A DNA stretch of 64,000 bases, taken from the NCBI RefSeq assembly GCF_020520425.1, contig NC_079492.1:139132361-139196360 (forward strand), in the 5' to 3' direction. The notes beneath the pieces were generated by a model. It did no database searches. It was not told the DNA's origin and worked only from the letters and a program-made list of their open reading frames with translations. This document shows, one piece after another, positions 11,936 through 24,515 of this stretch. Every line of letters starts with the position of its first letter. The first letter of the stretch is position 1. The DNA comes from Spinacia oleracea. Lineage: Eukaryota > Streptophyta > Magnoliopsida > Caryophyllales > Amaranthaceae. Both the position numbers and the translations under genes were made by a program.

Positions 11936-12595
11936 TTTATATGATAAAAGAAACATGTGAGTTAGAGGTTAGCTAGGTGGTGGGATAGTTTGAAAGAGAT
12001 TTTTATTTTAGTTTGTAAAGGATCTAAGTGTAAGTCATTTTAATTGTCATATTTTACCAGCAAATAAATCATTTATAATTCCAGCACAAAAATACACATA
12101 CCATTTATACCATATTAAAGTTCAAGTTACCAATATAAAGGATATCGTCAATAATTTACAATGTGAGCTCAAGGTGGAGCGGAATCGGGTGGATCGAGCT
12201 CATGATCTCGATCGCAACTGAAGCATCAATATATTTAAATTGCTTTTCTTATTTCCCGTAATTTGTTTAGTTAGCCCATGTTAAAAGAAAAAAAATATTA
12301 CAATACAAACTTTGACTTTTCAACGTCAATGGATTTAAGGAAAATGATCAATTTCTTAAATCTTAATATATGTGAAACTTTCTACAACAATGTCATATTA
12401 ATTTAGATCGGAGGGGGTACGTCGTGATACACAAATTTATTTCTCGGTTCTGACAATTAAGAACATAAAGTTTCTTATTAGCATTAAGCAAGCAACAAAA
12501 CATAGATGTAATTTCAAGTCATTTTACCTTTTTCATCCAACACGAATACTATATAAAATAAATAATCTAGTCTAATCGTCACATAGTGTAATACG

Positions 12596-13239
12596 AAGTA
12601 GTATTAGAGAATAAAATGCAGAAAAAGCAAAAAACCTAGCCGTCCTCCTCCTTTTTTTCTCTCTAGGGATTACAAATTTCAAAGGTTTCTAGGCCGGAAA
12701 TAGTCAAATTTCTTCTGAAATTTGGCTATTTTCGGCCCTTTTGGTTTAATTATTCATGTGTTTGTCTTCAGATTCAATAAAACTACATCGTTTGAGTGTA
12801 GTAAGTTCCCCTATGGTGGGATTAGTGAGTGTATTAAGTTCCCCTATGGTGGGATTAGTTGAGTATTTGGGTCTTAGTATTAGTATAGTTTTGGTGGAGT
12901 ATCGTCGTGAATTCGGTTCGTTGATAAAGAATTATACGAGATTGAACCAGTTATCAAAATTTCAAATTGACTTAGATGAATCGGATGGAAACCGTCCTCG
13001 CGGCTACAACAAATCGTTAGACCGTCTCTCCGTAAAGGTTGTATGTTCCAGCTATATGTGCGAGAAATGTCCCACAGTGCAATATCTTTCCAACGATGGT
13101 AGTTTTGATGAAGGAATACCTCTTTTTGATTCAATTTGTTATATATTTGTTAAATTCGATTTCTGTTGTAGATGTCGTATGACTTTCTATTAATGAATTG
13201 ATTTTACATTCAAAAAAAAAAAGTAGTATTAGAGAATAA
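12596..13239 (+). mobile_element. LINE-machinery insertion with 19-bp target duplication and poly-A tail
   Basis: The segment 12615-13220 is flanked by two perfect copies of aagtagtattagagaataa (12596-12614 and 13221-13239) and ends in a run of A. These are hallmarks of target-primed retroposition. Its 5' part (aaaaacctagccgtcctcct) resembles plant L1 leaders, and its 3' part shares ttaatgaattg with the LINE tail at about 13939. It contains a 145-codon frame (12756-13193) of unknown nature with an internal 23-bp direct repeat (agttcccctatggtgggatt). It may be an internally deleted LINE or a chimeric retrosequence. Confidence 0.75.
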
Positions 13240-13381
13240 CACATCACATCCTTATTACAGTTTTTAATATGGAAATGATTTTACAATATCTTTTTGCTAA
13301 ATTTTAATTAGTGTATAATCGTATTCTTAGTAATAAAATCAAAGATATTATTTTATTTTAATTTTTTAAACTTAAATATTT

Positions 13382-13462
13382 ATATTAAAAGAGAGGTCAA
13401 TCAATGAGTGACATTTGTCATCACCACATTGATTTCCTCTCTTTTAGCATAATATATAGATA
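13382..13462. repeat. Dispersed hairpin repeat, copy 2
   Basis: Second copy of the stem-loop at 11325: arms taaaagagaggtcaatcaat and attgatttcctctcttttag around gagtgacatttgtcatcacc. In this copy the arms pair almost perfectly. Confidence 0.6.
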
Positions 13463-13586
13463 GATTAGGGCTTGGAGTGTTGCTCGGCGAAGATGAATTG
13501 GAGGATGGTGGTGCTCTTGCCTTGTCAAAGATGGAGTGATGATGGTTGTGGTGTTGAATGGTGGAAAATGGTTAAACGGGAAAAGA

Positions 13587-13983
13587 GGAGAGAGGGGCAA
13601 ACTGGCAGCCCGAAATGGCCGAGGCGGGTGCAGCACGATATGGAGTGGAGTTGGCTAGGAGATTGGGATATAGCAGCGTGATATTGGAGAGTGACTCCCT
13701 GAAGGTTGTTCGTGCCATTAAGACAAGGCAGGAGGGTGTATCCCCTATTTACATTTTGTATGATGATATTGTTGGTACATGTAGTGAGTTTTTCCAATTT
13801 ATGTGTGTTCATGTTAGGAGAACGGGTAATACGTTGGCCCATTGCATTGCTAGATGGGAAACCGGTATTGACTCAGAGCGTATTTGTATGAATTCATTCC
13901 CTCAAAGTTTGACAACTTTGGCGGAATTGGATTTGATTTAATGAATTGGTAGCTCGGTCTTTCTCTCAAAAAAGGAGAGAGGG
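13587..13983 (+). mobile_element. 5'-truncated LINE fragment with RNase H-like domain
   Basis: The insert 13597-13973 is flanked by ggagagaggg (13587-13596 and 13974-13983) and ends in AAAAAA. Its open frame (ATG at 13615, stop ending 13941) encodes the C-terminal RNase H-like (RVT_3) domain found in plant LINEs and related proteins: ELARRLGYSSVILESDS, then VRRTGNTLAHCIARW. It starts mid-domain, as usual for aborted reverse transcription. Confidence 0.75.
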
Positions 13984-14208
13984 AGAATAATTATTTTCCA
14001 AAACTAAAATGAAAAAGTAATAAAATATGTGACGTGGTGATCCACGTGGACCAATAAAAATTCCCTAAAAAAACATGGACCTATAAAAAGTAGTGGCATA
14101 TCGCGAACCGTACAAAGAAACTGGACAGAGGAAACTTTTGCTTATATGGCTACGTACATAACTAGGTTTAGCACACAAACATCAGTTACATCACATCACT
14201 AAATCATG

Positions 14209-14572
14209 TAAGGGTGAGTTTATCTCTCAGATCCAACCTCAATTTTCAGACTCTATCACATTAACTTTCCACTAACTTTTATTGTCTATTTTTTCATTAT
14301 TCAATCTCACACAAGACTCTTCATTTTTACGCGCGTACGTTATTCCCAGACTCACCTCAAACTCAACTAAACTCCTAAAAAAAAGAATTAAATATGATAA
14401 AGTATGGTGATGTGACATAATTTATTTGGTTGGAGGAAAATGAATCCCGAGTGAGTCTTGTTTTATCAAACTCACCTCCAGACTTGCTGTAATCTTTTAC
14501 CACGTTATCCTAGAATTTGACTCTAAATTATTTTCAAGACTCCCCTCAAAACTAGGGATAGACTCACCCTAA
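14209..14572. mobile_element. Tourist/PIF-type MITE
   Basis: The element 14212-14569 has complementary ends, gggtgagtttatctct and the reverse complement of gggtgagtctatccct, flanked by TAA on each side (14209-14211, 14570-14572). Internal actcacct/gagtga words recur. Non-coding. Confidence 0.65.
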
Positions 14573-15598
14573 TGTAGTTTAATTAATTGAATTTTGCATC
14601 ATGAAAATGAGAAAATCTACCAGCAAACTACCATAAACTAACGAAATAAAAAGATCGATCCTTGAAATTCAAGTTTAACAATAGCATGCAATCATAGTAT
14701 CTAACTTGTACACCAATAACGACCTTTTCTAATTAAAAATACTATTTTAAGTAGCGATTTCTTGTTTCTTTGAACTCCTTACGTCCCATTTCTAATTAGC
14801 CCATTGATAACCTATTTTTCTAAACTACTTGATCCAATTAATTTCATACATCTAATATTATATAAATCCCCCAAAATAACTATACAATTACGTGATTCAT
14901 AATTAACCATTTGATAAGCTTAACTAATTTTAATCCTCCTTAATTGGTCGCCAAACTTGTTAAAACATTCTCTTGACTCAAATCACACGCAATCCCGGCT
15001 TCCAATTTACTTCTTCAAGAAGCTCAATCCAGATTTGATCAACTAGCGACAATATAGGCTATCCAATATTGTTTATGTTTACAAGTTGTTCTCAAACTTT
15101 CGATAGTTAGAAGACCAGAAATTATTACTTTAGTTGACTCTGAAATGTTTTTGACTCTGAGATGTTACTAAGGTTCTCATGTCTATAGTATACGTAGTAA
15201 AAAAAAAATTTTTTTGACAGCTAGTTCATTCAACGAATAAAAAGCAAATACAACCTAAACTAGAAAGCTAAAGAAAGGCGAATACAGCAAGTCGAATACG
15301 TAGTATGAACTATGAAGTGTACGGATATGTGCAAAGGGGATTCCTTTACCATATTGTTTATAAGGATGGCATTGGGCCGGTTCGGCCATAGACAATTGCT
15401 AAGGAATGAAGTCGTGGCCTGTGCTCGGACCATATTTTATTTGGAAAAGCGTGCCAATATTACCGAGATGACAAAGCACGATAGGCATATAAATACGGTA
15501 CAATACGACACGACACAAGGCCACGTGGGTTTTGGGCTGCACTTTTTGAAAATTCTGGCATGACATGAAACTAGTGGGTATGATGTGGACTAGATCTA
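14573..15598. other. Intergenic, no gene recognised
   Basis: AT-rich. Around 15400-15560 there are gcacga/acgacacgac words as in degenerate hAT-like sequence. An 83-codon frame at 15312-15563 has no family resemblance. Confidence 0.4.
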
Positions 15599-16031
15599 GG
15601 AAAATTTGCCAAATACAATCTAATGAAATTTTCTATTTGCCAATTACAACCTTAAATTTCTAATTTTGCCAATTACAACCTTAAACTTACACATCCATTT
15701 TAAATTATAACTCAAAGTTATTTTTCGGCAAAAATCACCGGAAGATGATGTCATAATGTTATTAAAAAAAATTGTATATAAAAATTAAATCGGTACATAA
15801 GAATTAAAACAAAAAAAAAAATCGATTTTTTTTATATAGATATTATGTACTTTGTATTTTTTTTTTAATAAAGTTATGACATCATCTTCCGGTGATTTTT
15901 GCCGAAAAATGATTTCGGGTTTTAATTTAAAATAGATGTACAAGTTTAAAATTATAATTGACAAAATTAGAAATTTAAAGTTGTAATTGACAAATGGAAA
16001 ACTTTATTATGTTGTATTTGGCAAATGTTCC
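15599..16031. repeat. 433-bp fold-back element with arms of about 190 bp
   Basis: Starts ggaaaatttgccaaatacaa and ends with the near-complement ttgtatttggcaaatgttcc. Complementarity runs far inward, for example ttgccaattacaaccttaaa left against tttaaagttgtaattgacaa right, and caccggaagatgatgtcata against tatgacatcatcttccggtg. The long inverted arms suggest a Mutator-type or fold-back MITE. I found no flanking duplication. Confidence 0.75.
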
Positions 16032-16638
16032 AATTAATAACCCCAAGGCACGAGACTCATCACATTCACAATAAGGAGCGAGCCACACGTACAACCGTCT
16101 TTATGTAATTATACTTTGTGAGTATATGAGGAAAAAAAAAAACTTTGATGTACAATCAAAGCAGAATCGGTTATACAGTGAATATAATCCTCTTTTTGGA
16201 ATAAAATTAAAATTAACATGGAAAAATTGGAATTGAACAAGATGAATGGCATTTTTAGGGGTGGTAATTCCATCCAAATTCGACGGATATCGGAAATGCT
16301 ACCTTGCCAAATACTTAAAATAAGTAGCGTTTTAATTAGGTTAAAACGCTATCCGCTACCTCAAATGATACCGTCGAACCGATCTTAGGCAGCGGGTAGC
16401 GTTGGATGAATTTATAGTATAGTTTTAAAAAATATATTTCACTTCGTACATATCTTTTACAATATCAACCGCTAGCTACTTTTACCGAACACGCATGCTA
16501 TTTATTCGTTACTTTGACCGCTAACTGTCACCACTATTGTTCACCGTTACCCCGTTACTCTAACAGCTACCCACTACTCCATCGTTAACTGCTACCTGCT
16601 ACTGCTAGTTTTGCCGAACGGGTCTACATCGTGTAAAA
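16032..16638. other. Upstream region of the WRKY gene
   Basis: From about 16290 to 16600 the sequence is rich in gctacc/ggtagc words (cgctatccgctacc, agctacccactactcc), like the subterminal repeats of hAT-type elements, but termini could not be fixed. Confidence 0.35.
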
Positions 16639-16718
16639 ATGAGGCTGCGCAGTAGTTACCTACCTCTGTCTACCTTCCTCCAAATACCCTTCAACTACCT
16701 CCATCTTCCCCTTGTTAA

Positions 16719-16726
16719 TATAAATA
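16719..16726 (+). promoter_or_regulatory. TATA box of the WRKY gene
   Basis: TATAAATA, 75 bases upstream of the chosen ATG at 16801, giving a 5' UTR of about 40-50 bases. Confidence 0.6.
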
Positions 16727-16800
16727 CCATCCCCAACAAGCAAGAAAACATTCTTATTCTTTCCAATCCACATTTCACCCAAACTTTCAATTTTCTCCAA

Positions 16801-19800
16801 ATGGAAGCAACTGGGATAACATCTTCATCCTTATTACCCCAAGATTTTACCCAACAACCATCAACCCTAATACCTAATTACAATACTCATGATGATCATC
16901 AAATTATGCACATTTTCGACACCGCTAACAACGTTATTAATAATCATCAGTTTATCCAAAACACATTTCCATCCACCCCTACATCTTTATTTACCAATAA
17001 TAATGATCTTAATAACAACATTATTAGTAATAATAATGTTTCTTCATCCTTAAACCACCTATTATACTCCCCATTATCAATACCTAATTGCTCACAATAT
17101 CATCAAACTCCTCAACCTCCTATCTTGGATAACATTGATTGGGTTAATCTTTTCTCTTCTTCTTCTGGTGATCATCAACAACAGGCTCTTGAGCCAATAA
17201 GCGCGGCCCCATCAGTCGGATCATCAACCTCATCTGCTCCAGCTAACAACAACAACAACAACAACAACGACGACGATAATAGTAACGGTCATACCGGTAC
17301 AAGTAGTAAAGCAAGATCAATAGCATGTTCTTCTACTAGTTCTATGAAGAAAAAAGTGGTAACCCCAAGGTTTTCTTTCCAAACAAAAAGTGCGGAGGAT
17401 GTTCTTGATGATGGGTATAAATGGAGAAAATATGGCCAGAAATCTGTCAAAAATAGCACCCACCCTAGGTACGTACGTGTGTCTTTCAATTCTTTACGTA
17501 TTATTTAACATACTTTAATTAAGTTACGTTTTTTCTCGATCGTCCAAAATTTGTTGTTACGTGTGTTAAATATAGGCATACTAGTGATTATACACGTGAC
17601 GTGTGTGTGAATTTTATAAGAATGTTGTAAAGGTTTAAAGGAAAAAACAAATTCAACATGTCATTAATTAAGGATATAATAAGAAGCTAGCAAAGTGATA
17701 AATGTTACAACTTGCAACAAAATAACTTGTGCCACAACTATTTTTTTAGTTACATAAAAATATATTATTAGATTGTAATTTCTATATAATTACAAATATA
17801 ATAGGAAATAGTACGTATACATTTACTATAACCATTATAAAATTCATTTCCCTCTTTTTTTATATGGATTACCTTATTTAATATTTTCATAGTAAAAGTA
17901 TATATGATATTGATAGTAAAGATAATTTGATGAGTCGGGGTCTACGTGACACTCTTGTGGTACCATTAAACCCGTAGAATTGCGATATATTTTATTTGTC
18001 GCAACTTTCAACATTTATCATAACATTTACTCTCTTCTAGTCCTATATATCCAATAAGTTTCGATCAAGTCTAGCTAGTCATGCACGTCCAATAAATCAA
18101 TCCGTTCAAATAAGTTTCAGATAATTTGTTCATCAGGAGAATTCAGGCGAAGATAGTGCACTCCAACTCTTGTAACTATATATTACTCTGTACTATTTTA
18201 AGACAACTCGATCACATGCAGGTACAAGAAAATTATTTGTAAACTGTATGTCTTATGTCTAGAATAATAGTTTTAATATACAAAATTGTATCCTAAAAAG
18301 AAAAACAGGAACTCTAGACATTTAAGCTGGAGGTTTCAAGAGCCGATCGATACCAAATTAAAGAAATAACATTTCTTATTCAATTATTTTATGTAATAAT
18401 AGCTTTCTTTCATTAAACACTTTAACTCATTTCCTCGTTGCACCAAAATACATTAGAGCATGGTCAATAGTTGTTGGAGGCTGTTCAGATCCCTTTAAAA
18501 AAGCTCACTAAAGGAAGCTAAGGTAGACAAGCTAAACTACGTGTCTATGTACGTAGAACAAGTAATTTATATATCTTCCCGAAAAAGAAAGTAATTTATA
18601 TATCCATTAATTTTTAATACCCTGCCTAATTGTTTATTGTTTTCCTTTACACGAGCTCGCTCCAATTCACTAAAATCGCAACACTTGCAATTTGCCTAGT
18701 AATTTAGGCAGGAAAAAGATAATGCATGTGATCGATCGATTATGCAAAGTACATAAAGTATACTATGTATAATTCATTTTAAAGAGGGTATATAGAGAAG
18801 AGAGGAGTGAAAATGAGTATGAAAAGTGTGATTAAATAAATGGTATAGAGTACAAGTTTATTTTAACAAAAAAAGGAAAATTAAGTGTTGCATTTGCAAT
18901 TATTTTGAAACATCTCAAACTAACATGCTAGTGTTGTAAATTCACTTGAAATGAAATAAGTATCAAATAATTATGGCTTGTAATTAGAGAGTAGTAATGT
19001 TATATGATACGAGTAGAATATACTACTTCCGTTCCTTAATGTTCTTTACGCTTACTATTTGCACGGACTCCAATGCAATATTCAACGACTTATATATCCA
19101 TTTTCGTATGTGAAAAAATTATAAAATTTGATATTTTGAAAATACCTAACGAGACCAATTTAACAAAATCTTACGTGATAACATTTTGATGTATATAACA
19201 GTGGAAATCTACGGCCAAAGTTTTCATACTTTAGACACATATTCCAAAGCGTAAAGAACATTAAGGAACAGAGGTAGTACTTCCTCCGTTTCAGAAAGTT
19301 CTTTACGCTTTGAAAAATGTGTCCAAAGTATAAAAACTTTGACCGTAAATTTTCACCATTATATACATCAAAACATTACATGTAAGATCTTGTTAGATTG
19401 GTGTCGAGATGTATTTTCAGAATATCAAATTTTTATAATTTTTTCACATATGAAATTAGATATATTAGTAGTTAAATATTGCATTGGAATCCGTGCAAAT
19501 AGTAACTGTAAAGATCTTTTTGAAACGGAGGTAGTATATCTTATTTGATAGAGCTATATATGAACTTGTGAGTATTACCTTTATGCTTTAAGGAATTATA
19601 GTATCGACTTTAAAAATGTTTCATTAACATTGTCTAATTATCTTTATTCTTGGCATGGTGAAGGAGTTATTATCGTTGCACATACCACACATGCAACGTG
19701 AAAAAACAGATACAACGTCATTCAAGGGATAAAAGTATCGTAATTACAACATACGAGGGCATCCACAATCATCCTAGCGAGAAATTAATGGAGACATTGA

Positions 19801-19841
19801 GCCCTCTTCTTAAGCAACTCCAATTCCTTTCTCGATTTTAA
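16801..19841 (+). CDS. WRKY transcription factor, group IIc (WRKY24/43/56-like)
   Basis: Two exons, 16801-17468 and 19664-19841, joined within an Arg codon, encode 281 aa. WRKY proteins bind W-box DNA in the nucleus, typically in stress and hormone responses. The Asn/Ser/Gln-rich N-terminal half includes an N-run near residues 143-150. The WRKY domain follows: [16 protein letters not shown] with WRKYGQK at 208-214. Exon 2 completes the zinc finger, C228-x4-C233-x23-H257-x-H259. The C2H2 spacing, the intron in the PR codon and the C-terminal [17 protein letters not shown] tail fit the group IIc WRKY24/43/56 clade. An upstream in-frame ATG (16639) was rejected because it precedes the TATA box. 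The 2.2-kb intron (GT 17469, AG 19663) carries two MITEs. Confidence 0.93.
19021..19279 (+). mobile_element. Stowaway-like MITE in WRKY intron, copy 1
   Basis: Ends tactacttccgttccttaat and ttaaggaacagaggtagta are complementary. It directly abuts an inverted relative. Confidence 0.7.
19280..19536 (-). mobile_element. Stowaway-like MITE in WRKY intron, copy 2 (inverted)
   Basis: Starts cttcctccgtttcagaaagt and ends tgaaacggaggtagta. Its reverse complement aligns with copy 1 along its whole length, for example tttgcacggattccaatgca and catatgtgaaaaaattataa, so the two form a head-to-head inverted pair of about 515 bp. Confidence 0.7.
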
Positions 19842-20216
19842 TTAAAGTTGAAGTTCAATTGAAAATCGTGTAGTCTTATGTAATTAATTAGCTAATTAAC
19901 ACCATGAATTTGGTGCATGTGCTGATGTGCACCAACGAATTAATGTTTGACCATTTCTTTTGTACGTACAAGCTAGCTAGGAAAATGTACAAGCTATATA
20001 CTTAAAAAAGCAATGCAATATCAATTAATGAAAAAAAATATAGACATAGTATATACGATTATATGAATACGTGTTTTTTTATTAGTACGATGAAAAATCC
20101 TACCGTACGCTATATATATTTTAAAATTATTCTATATAATTGATACACAAATGAGAGTTGTTAGACTTTGTGCATCATTGACTGAATTTCAGTCAAATTA
20201 AAAACATTTTCTCTCT
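19842..20216. other. WRKY 3' UTR and spacer
   Basis: AT-rich sequence after the WRKY stop codon up to the CACTA element. No other feature seen. Confidence 0.4.
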
Positions 20217-20444
20217 CATCACTACAAGAATTTGTATTGTTAATGACAAATTAATAACGACGGGTCAAAATTTCGGTCGCAAAAGTCTTTTGCGACGGGG
20301 CTAACAACCAAATAATGGCGGGGAACAACCGTCGCAAATGTCTTTTACGACGGGTTAACGACGGAATTTTTCATTAACGACGGCCCCCTTTTATGACGGG
20401 TTCGAGACAGGAAATCCCGTCGTTAATGATATGTATGTTTTATA

Positions 20445-23400
20445 TAGTGTTTTACCCCCGTCCCTTAGTACTTTTATGCGTCAAATGAGCTCTTAGGAGC
20501 CGTTTTTAGTATTAATATGTGTTATTGAGTGTGCCTTGAGTTTCAGGTTTGATTATGAGAAATTGGTCGTTTTTTAGACCCGTTTCATGGTGATTTAGGC
20601 CACTACACGAGCCCGAGGAAGTTCGGGACCTTTATCGTCGACTTTCGGGATGCTTATGGTTGAGCCCCGAGAGTTAGACTCGGTGATATGGGCGAAGGAT
20701 ATTGAGGATTGCAAATCGCCCTGTGAGCTGAGGGCGAAATGCGACCATCGGGCGGAAAGAAGAAGAAATTGAAGTCATTTGTACGCGCCCGATCGGGCGC
20801 ACTTCGCCCGGTCCGGATCGGGCGCCCATACTTAAGCATATCCTAGGCTTTCGCAAACCGCCTGATCGGGCGGAATTTGGCCCGATCGGGCCGACTATCG
20901 AGCACATCGCCCGATCGGGCGACGCCAACCTCTGCAGCTTTTCGCGTGCTTTCTTTTCCGGTTTTTAGGCTTTATTTTGGCAAACTATATAAAGAAGCCT
21001 TAGTTAATTTTAGAGATACTTTTGTTTTCCAATATTGAACCTTAGTTTAATACCCTTAGCCTAGTTTTCTCTCTAATTTATGCAAAAACACTTAGTTTAA
21101 TTCTCAATAAAAATTCAAGCTTTCAATTTCCTTTGTTCTTCAAATAGGTATTGTTTCTTATTTTAGTTAATTCTATTGCTTTAATAATGCTTTCAATTAT
21201 GATTATCACTTTGTCTATTGTTATATGCTTGAGTAGTCTAATTTCTAGGGTTGGGAATCCATGAATAATATGAAGGGATGATTGAATGATTTTGATTGTT
21301 GACATTGTAATTGATTCCTATTGATTGGTTTATTTCACTATGCAATTAGATTTGCGCAGGTTTGATTGTAATAGTCATGCAATATCAAATTAAGATTCGA
21401 GAGATGCAATTTGATGTTTAGGCGTGTGTCAATAGGTGGAATTAGAGTTAATACGTAGCGAAAGCCCGTTAATTCTAAGTGTAATACCCCGAATTTTTAA
21501 AACTCGATTAATTATGCTTAAGTATTTTTATTTAGTTTAAAATCGTTTTAAATCCTAAATTCGAACTTTATTTTAATTAACGAAGTTTTATTTCGCTTGA
21601 ATTTTTAATTTTTATAATTTAATTTCATATTTACAAGCTTAATCTTAATATTTTCGGATTCTAAATAATTTCGAAACGTTCTTATCTTTATTCGAAAACT
21701 AAACCTATTTTACAAAAGTTTTATTTCACGATTTATTTTTCAGATTATATTAATCTCGTATTTTCGAGAATAATTACGTTTTAAATATTTCGTACGTTTT
21801 CGTTAACGACTTATTCGGAAAATAAATTCAATTACTTGCACTTTATAAAATTATTTTCGGAAATTAATTTAGCCAAATCATTATTTTAATTTTAGTTAAT
21901 AGTAATTAAATTCTGAAAATTAGCTCAAAATTACGAAATTACCCTTATTAACACCTAAATGAAACAAGTCAGTTTCACTTTTCTCTTCTTCTTCCTCACG
22001 CCATTTTGGCCATGGAGTCAAACTACTTTCTACTTGTCATCACCCTAATTCATCTCAATATGACTCATCACCTATATGACACTAATCCAAATTTATAAGC
22101 CTTATTCATCAAAGCTACTTGCAAATCTGTAAACCTAAAACTAGAATAGCCAATATGAATCACCAATTTCCTTGCTCAACCTCTTACACTTGGCACTGCA
22201 AACAAGCTTATTTGTGGCATCAATGGAGCACCCATGACAACTATAAATAGCTGCTCAATCAGCCCAAATACAACACAAATCAGATTAACAATCAATTACA
22301 ATTTTCACCATTGAAATCTATAAAATTTCTTACTTTTACTGTAAATTCAAATCAAACCACCACCACCACTCTTGCCGCCTACAACCACCGTACCACACCT
22401 CCCTTATTGATCCGACAACCCAGCACCACCTCCACCCTTCGTCGTCCCATCCCCCGCGCCCAATCTCCCCTTCGCGTCCCTCTCCTCCACGCAAATCCCC
22501 TACCTCCTCTCCTCCGCGCAACCGCGCAGCCGCCACAACCACCACCGCTCAGCCGCCCCTTCCTTGCGCACCTAGGAACACCACCTTCCGTCGTCGCCGG
22601 CCACCGCCCAGCTCCCCTGTTTTCTTTCCCTCCTCCCTCTGTCGTGCTCCCTGTCGCCTCCCCTGCTTCCTCTCTGTTCCTTGCGTGAGTTCCAGGAACC
22701 AAGTTCCTGTTTTGGAACTTTGTTTTATTTTACAATTTCAAGTAAGCCCAAACTCCTATTTTGGCCCAATTTTCTTTACTAGGTTATTTTACTTATTCTA
22801 AATATGTTTTACCTATTTATTCTAAAATTTGTTAATATGTTTTACTTAATATGTATTATTCAAGTAAAATTAATATGTTTTACTTATACAAATAAAATTT
22901 GTTTCTTTTATTTGAAATTATAAATATACGCACTCACGTAAAACTTAAATTTAATTATAAGTTTTATTTAATTATTTCATAATTACTTGATTTATGAACT
23001 AAATATATTATTTGGAAAATATTAATCGTTTCGATATTAATTTTACAATATTTATCATTTTATATATTAATTCAATAATTTAATCTTTTGAAATAATTCG
23101 GACTCGGAGCTCAGAAAGAACGAACCAAGGACAAAGCTTAACGTAACGCGGAATTAAGGTAACGGCTATTGCTAGTACCCGCAGTTCCCTTATAAATGCG
23201 ATTACGAAATTATAACGTTATGATTGTTTTATGAACTGAATGCTTTGACATGTTTTATAAGTTGCGGGAAATGAAATATGATTTGATTGAATTATTTATT
23301 ATATTATGATTTGATTGAATTATTTATTATATAATTTGATGGAATTATTCCTTATTTTATGATTGATTATAAAATGATATTATGATTGATTGAATTTCTT

Positions 23401-24515
23401 ATTAAATGCCGTTTATAAGAAACCATGAAAGAAAGGATGTTTGATCTTATGATCCAAAGGAAATATGTTACTTCAATCGAAGTAAAAAAAGACTAAAATG
23501 TAAAATTAAACGAAACATGATAAATGAAAGTGAAAGACCTAGTCCGTTTGGCAGTATATGTTCACAGGTTACGATTCTCGGTCTTTCATGTACCCACGGG
23601 GCATCCGCCCATTGAGCCAAGGCTCTCATGTTTTTCGGGCCAAGGCCCCATGTTTTATGGACAACGGTCCATCGTGGAAGACGTTCCACCATGTCATACT
23701 TGCCACGGCTAGCATGTGCACCCAAAAGATTATGAATGAATTAAATAAAGGACTTGATAAGATGTTTTTAATTATTCTATTCTCCCTGTGTTATTAAATA
23801 AAATGAATTGAAATGAATTTACGTTGCTAGAATAGTTCGTTACTGAGTCTTCGGCTCACCGTTTTGTTTTCTGTTTTAGGTACTGCGGGGATCAATGGAG
23901 ACGAGTAGTGGCGAGGAATTTCACTTGAATAATATTCACTTAGTTTATGCTTAATGTTTTAATAGTTTAATTAAAGACTCTTAGTAAGTTATGTACTTTT
24001 ATTTCGGTAATATAAAGAATTATTATAATAACTTTTGGGATTTAATAGCTTATGATTGATGGTTGCCTTGTAATTCCCAATAGGGGATTACGGCAGGTAA
24101 TGTCCCGACCAAATTAGGTTAATTCCGCTGCTAATTATGCTTTAATAATTGAATTAGATGTCGGGGCGTTACACTAAGTCAATGATTAGTATCGATTCGA
24201 GAGAGCATTCTAGTCTAATTAATTACTTTGTTGATTACCGTGATTGTTTATCGTCCTAGATTGTTATTTGTTGGTGAACCTATTCCCTAGATTCTTTAAT
24301 ATATTGATTCTTAATAGTTTAATTATCGTCGTAGTCTTAGCAAACCATCAACCAACTCTTGTTCCCAATAGTCTAGATTAATTGATTAACTGTAGAAAGA
24401 ATGCCTGTTTCCCCGTGGATTCGATCCTGACTTCGCTTGCTACCTAGCTAGTGGACTTAGGTTTATTTTTTATTAGGTGATACGACTTTAGCCTGTCAGT
24501 TAATCAACAATTATT
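20445..24515 (+). mobile_element. Athila/Tat-like LTR remnant nested in the CACTA element
   Basis: The left part (20445-21479) has a start like gypsy LTRs (ttttacccccgtcccttagt), five gcccgatcgggc-type palindromes (about 20786-20922) and a TATA box (ctatataaagaag, about 20985). The right part (24174-24515) has a typical gypsy LTR tail (ccccgtggattcgatcctga). The two parts are continuous across the inner insertion. Boundaries are approximate. No internal coding region remains, so it is probably a solo LTR of about 1.4 kb. Confidence 0.6.
21475..24178 (+). mobile_element. 2.7-kb solo LTR nested in the LTR remnant
   Basis: Segment 21480-24173 starts TGTAATACCCCG and ends CGGGGCGTTACA (inverted ends, TG...CA), flanked by ctaag on both sides (21475-21479, 24174-24178). 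It holds a TATA box (actataaatagctg, about 22240), a long C-rich stretch (22360-22690) and no retroviral-type genes. A single LTR-like unit with 5-bp duplication indicates LTR-LTR recombination, or a terminal-repeat-only element. Confidence 0.8.

Noticed and set aside
15312-15563. 83-codon plus-strand open frame
   Set aside because: No family resemblance and lies in repeat-like sequence.
22311-22702. Proline-rich 125-codon frame and its antisense partner
   Set aside because: Lies in the C-rich part of a solo LTR; open on both strands because of base composition.
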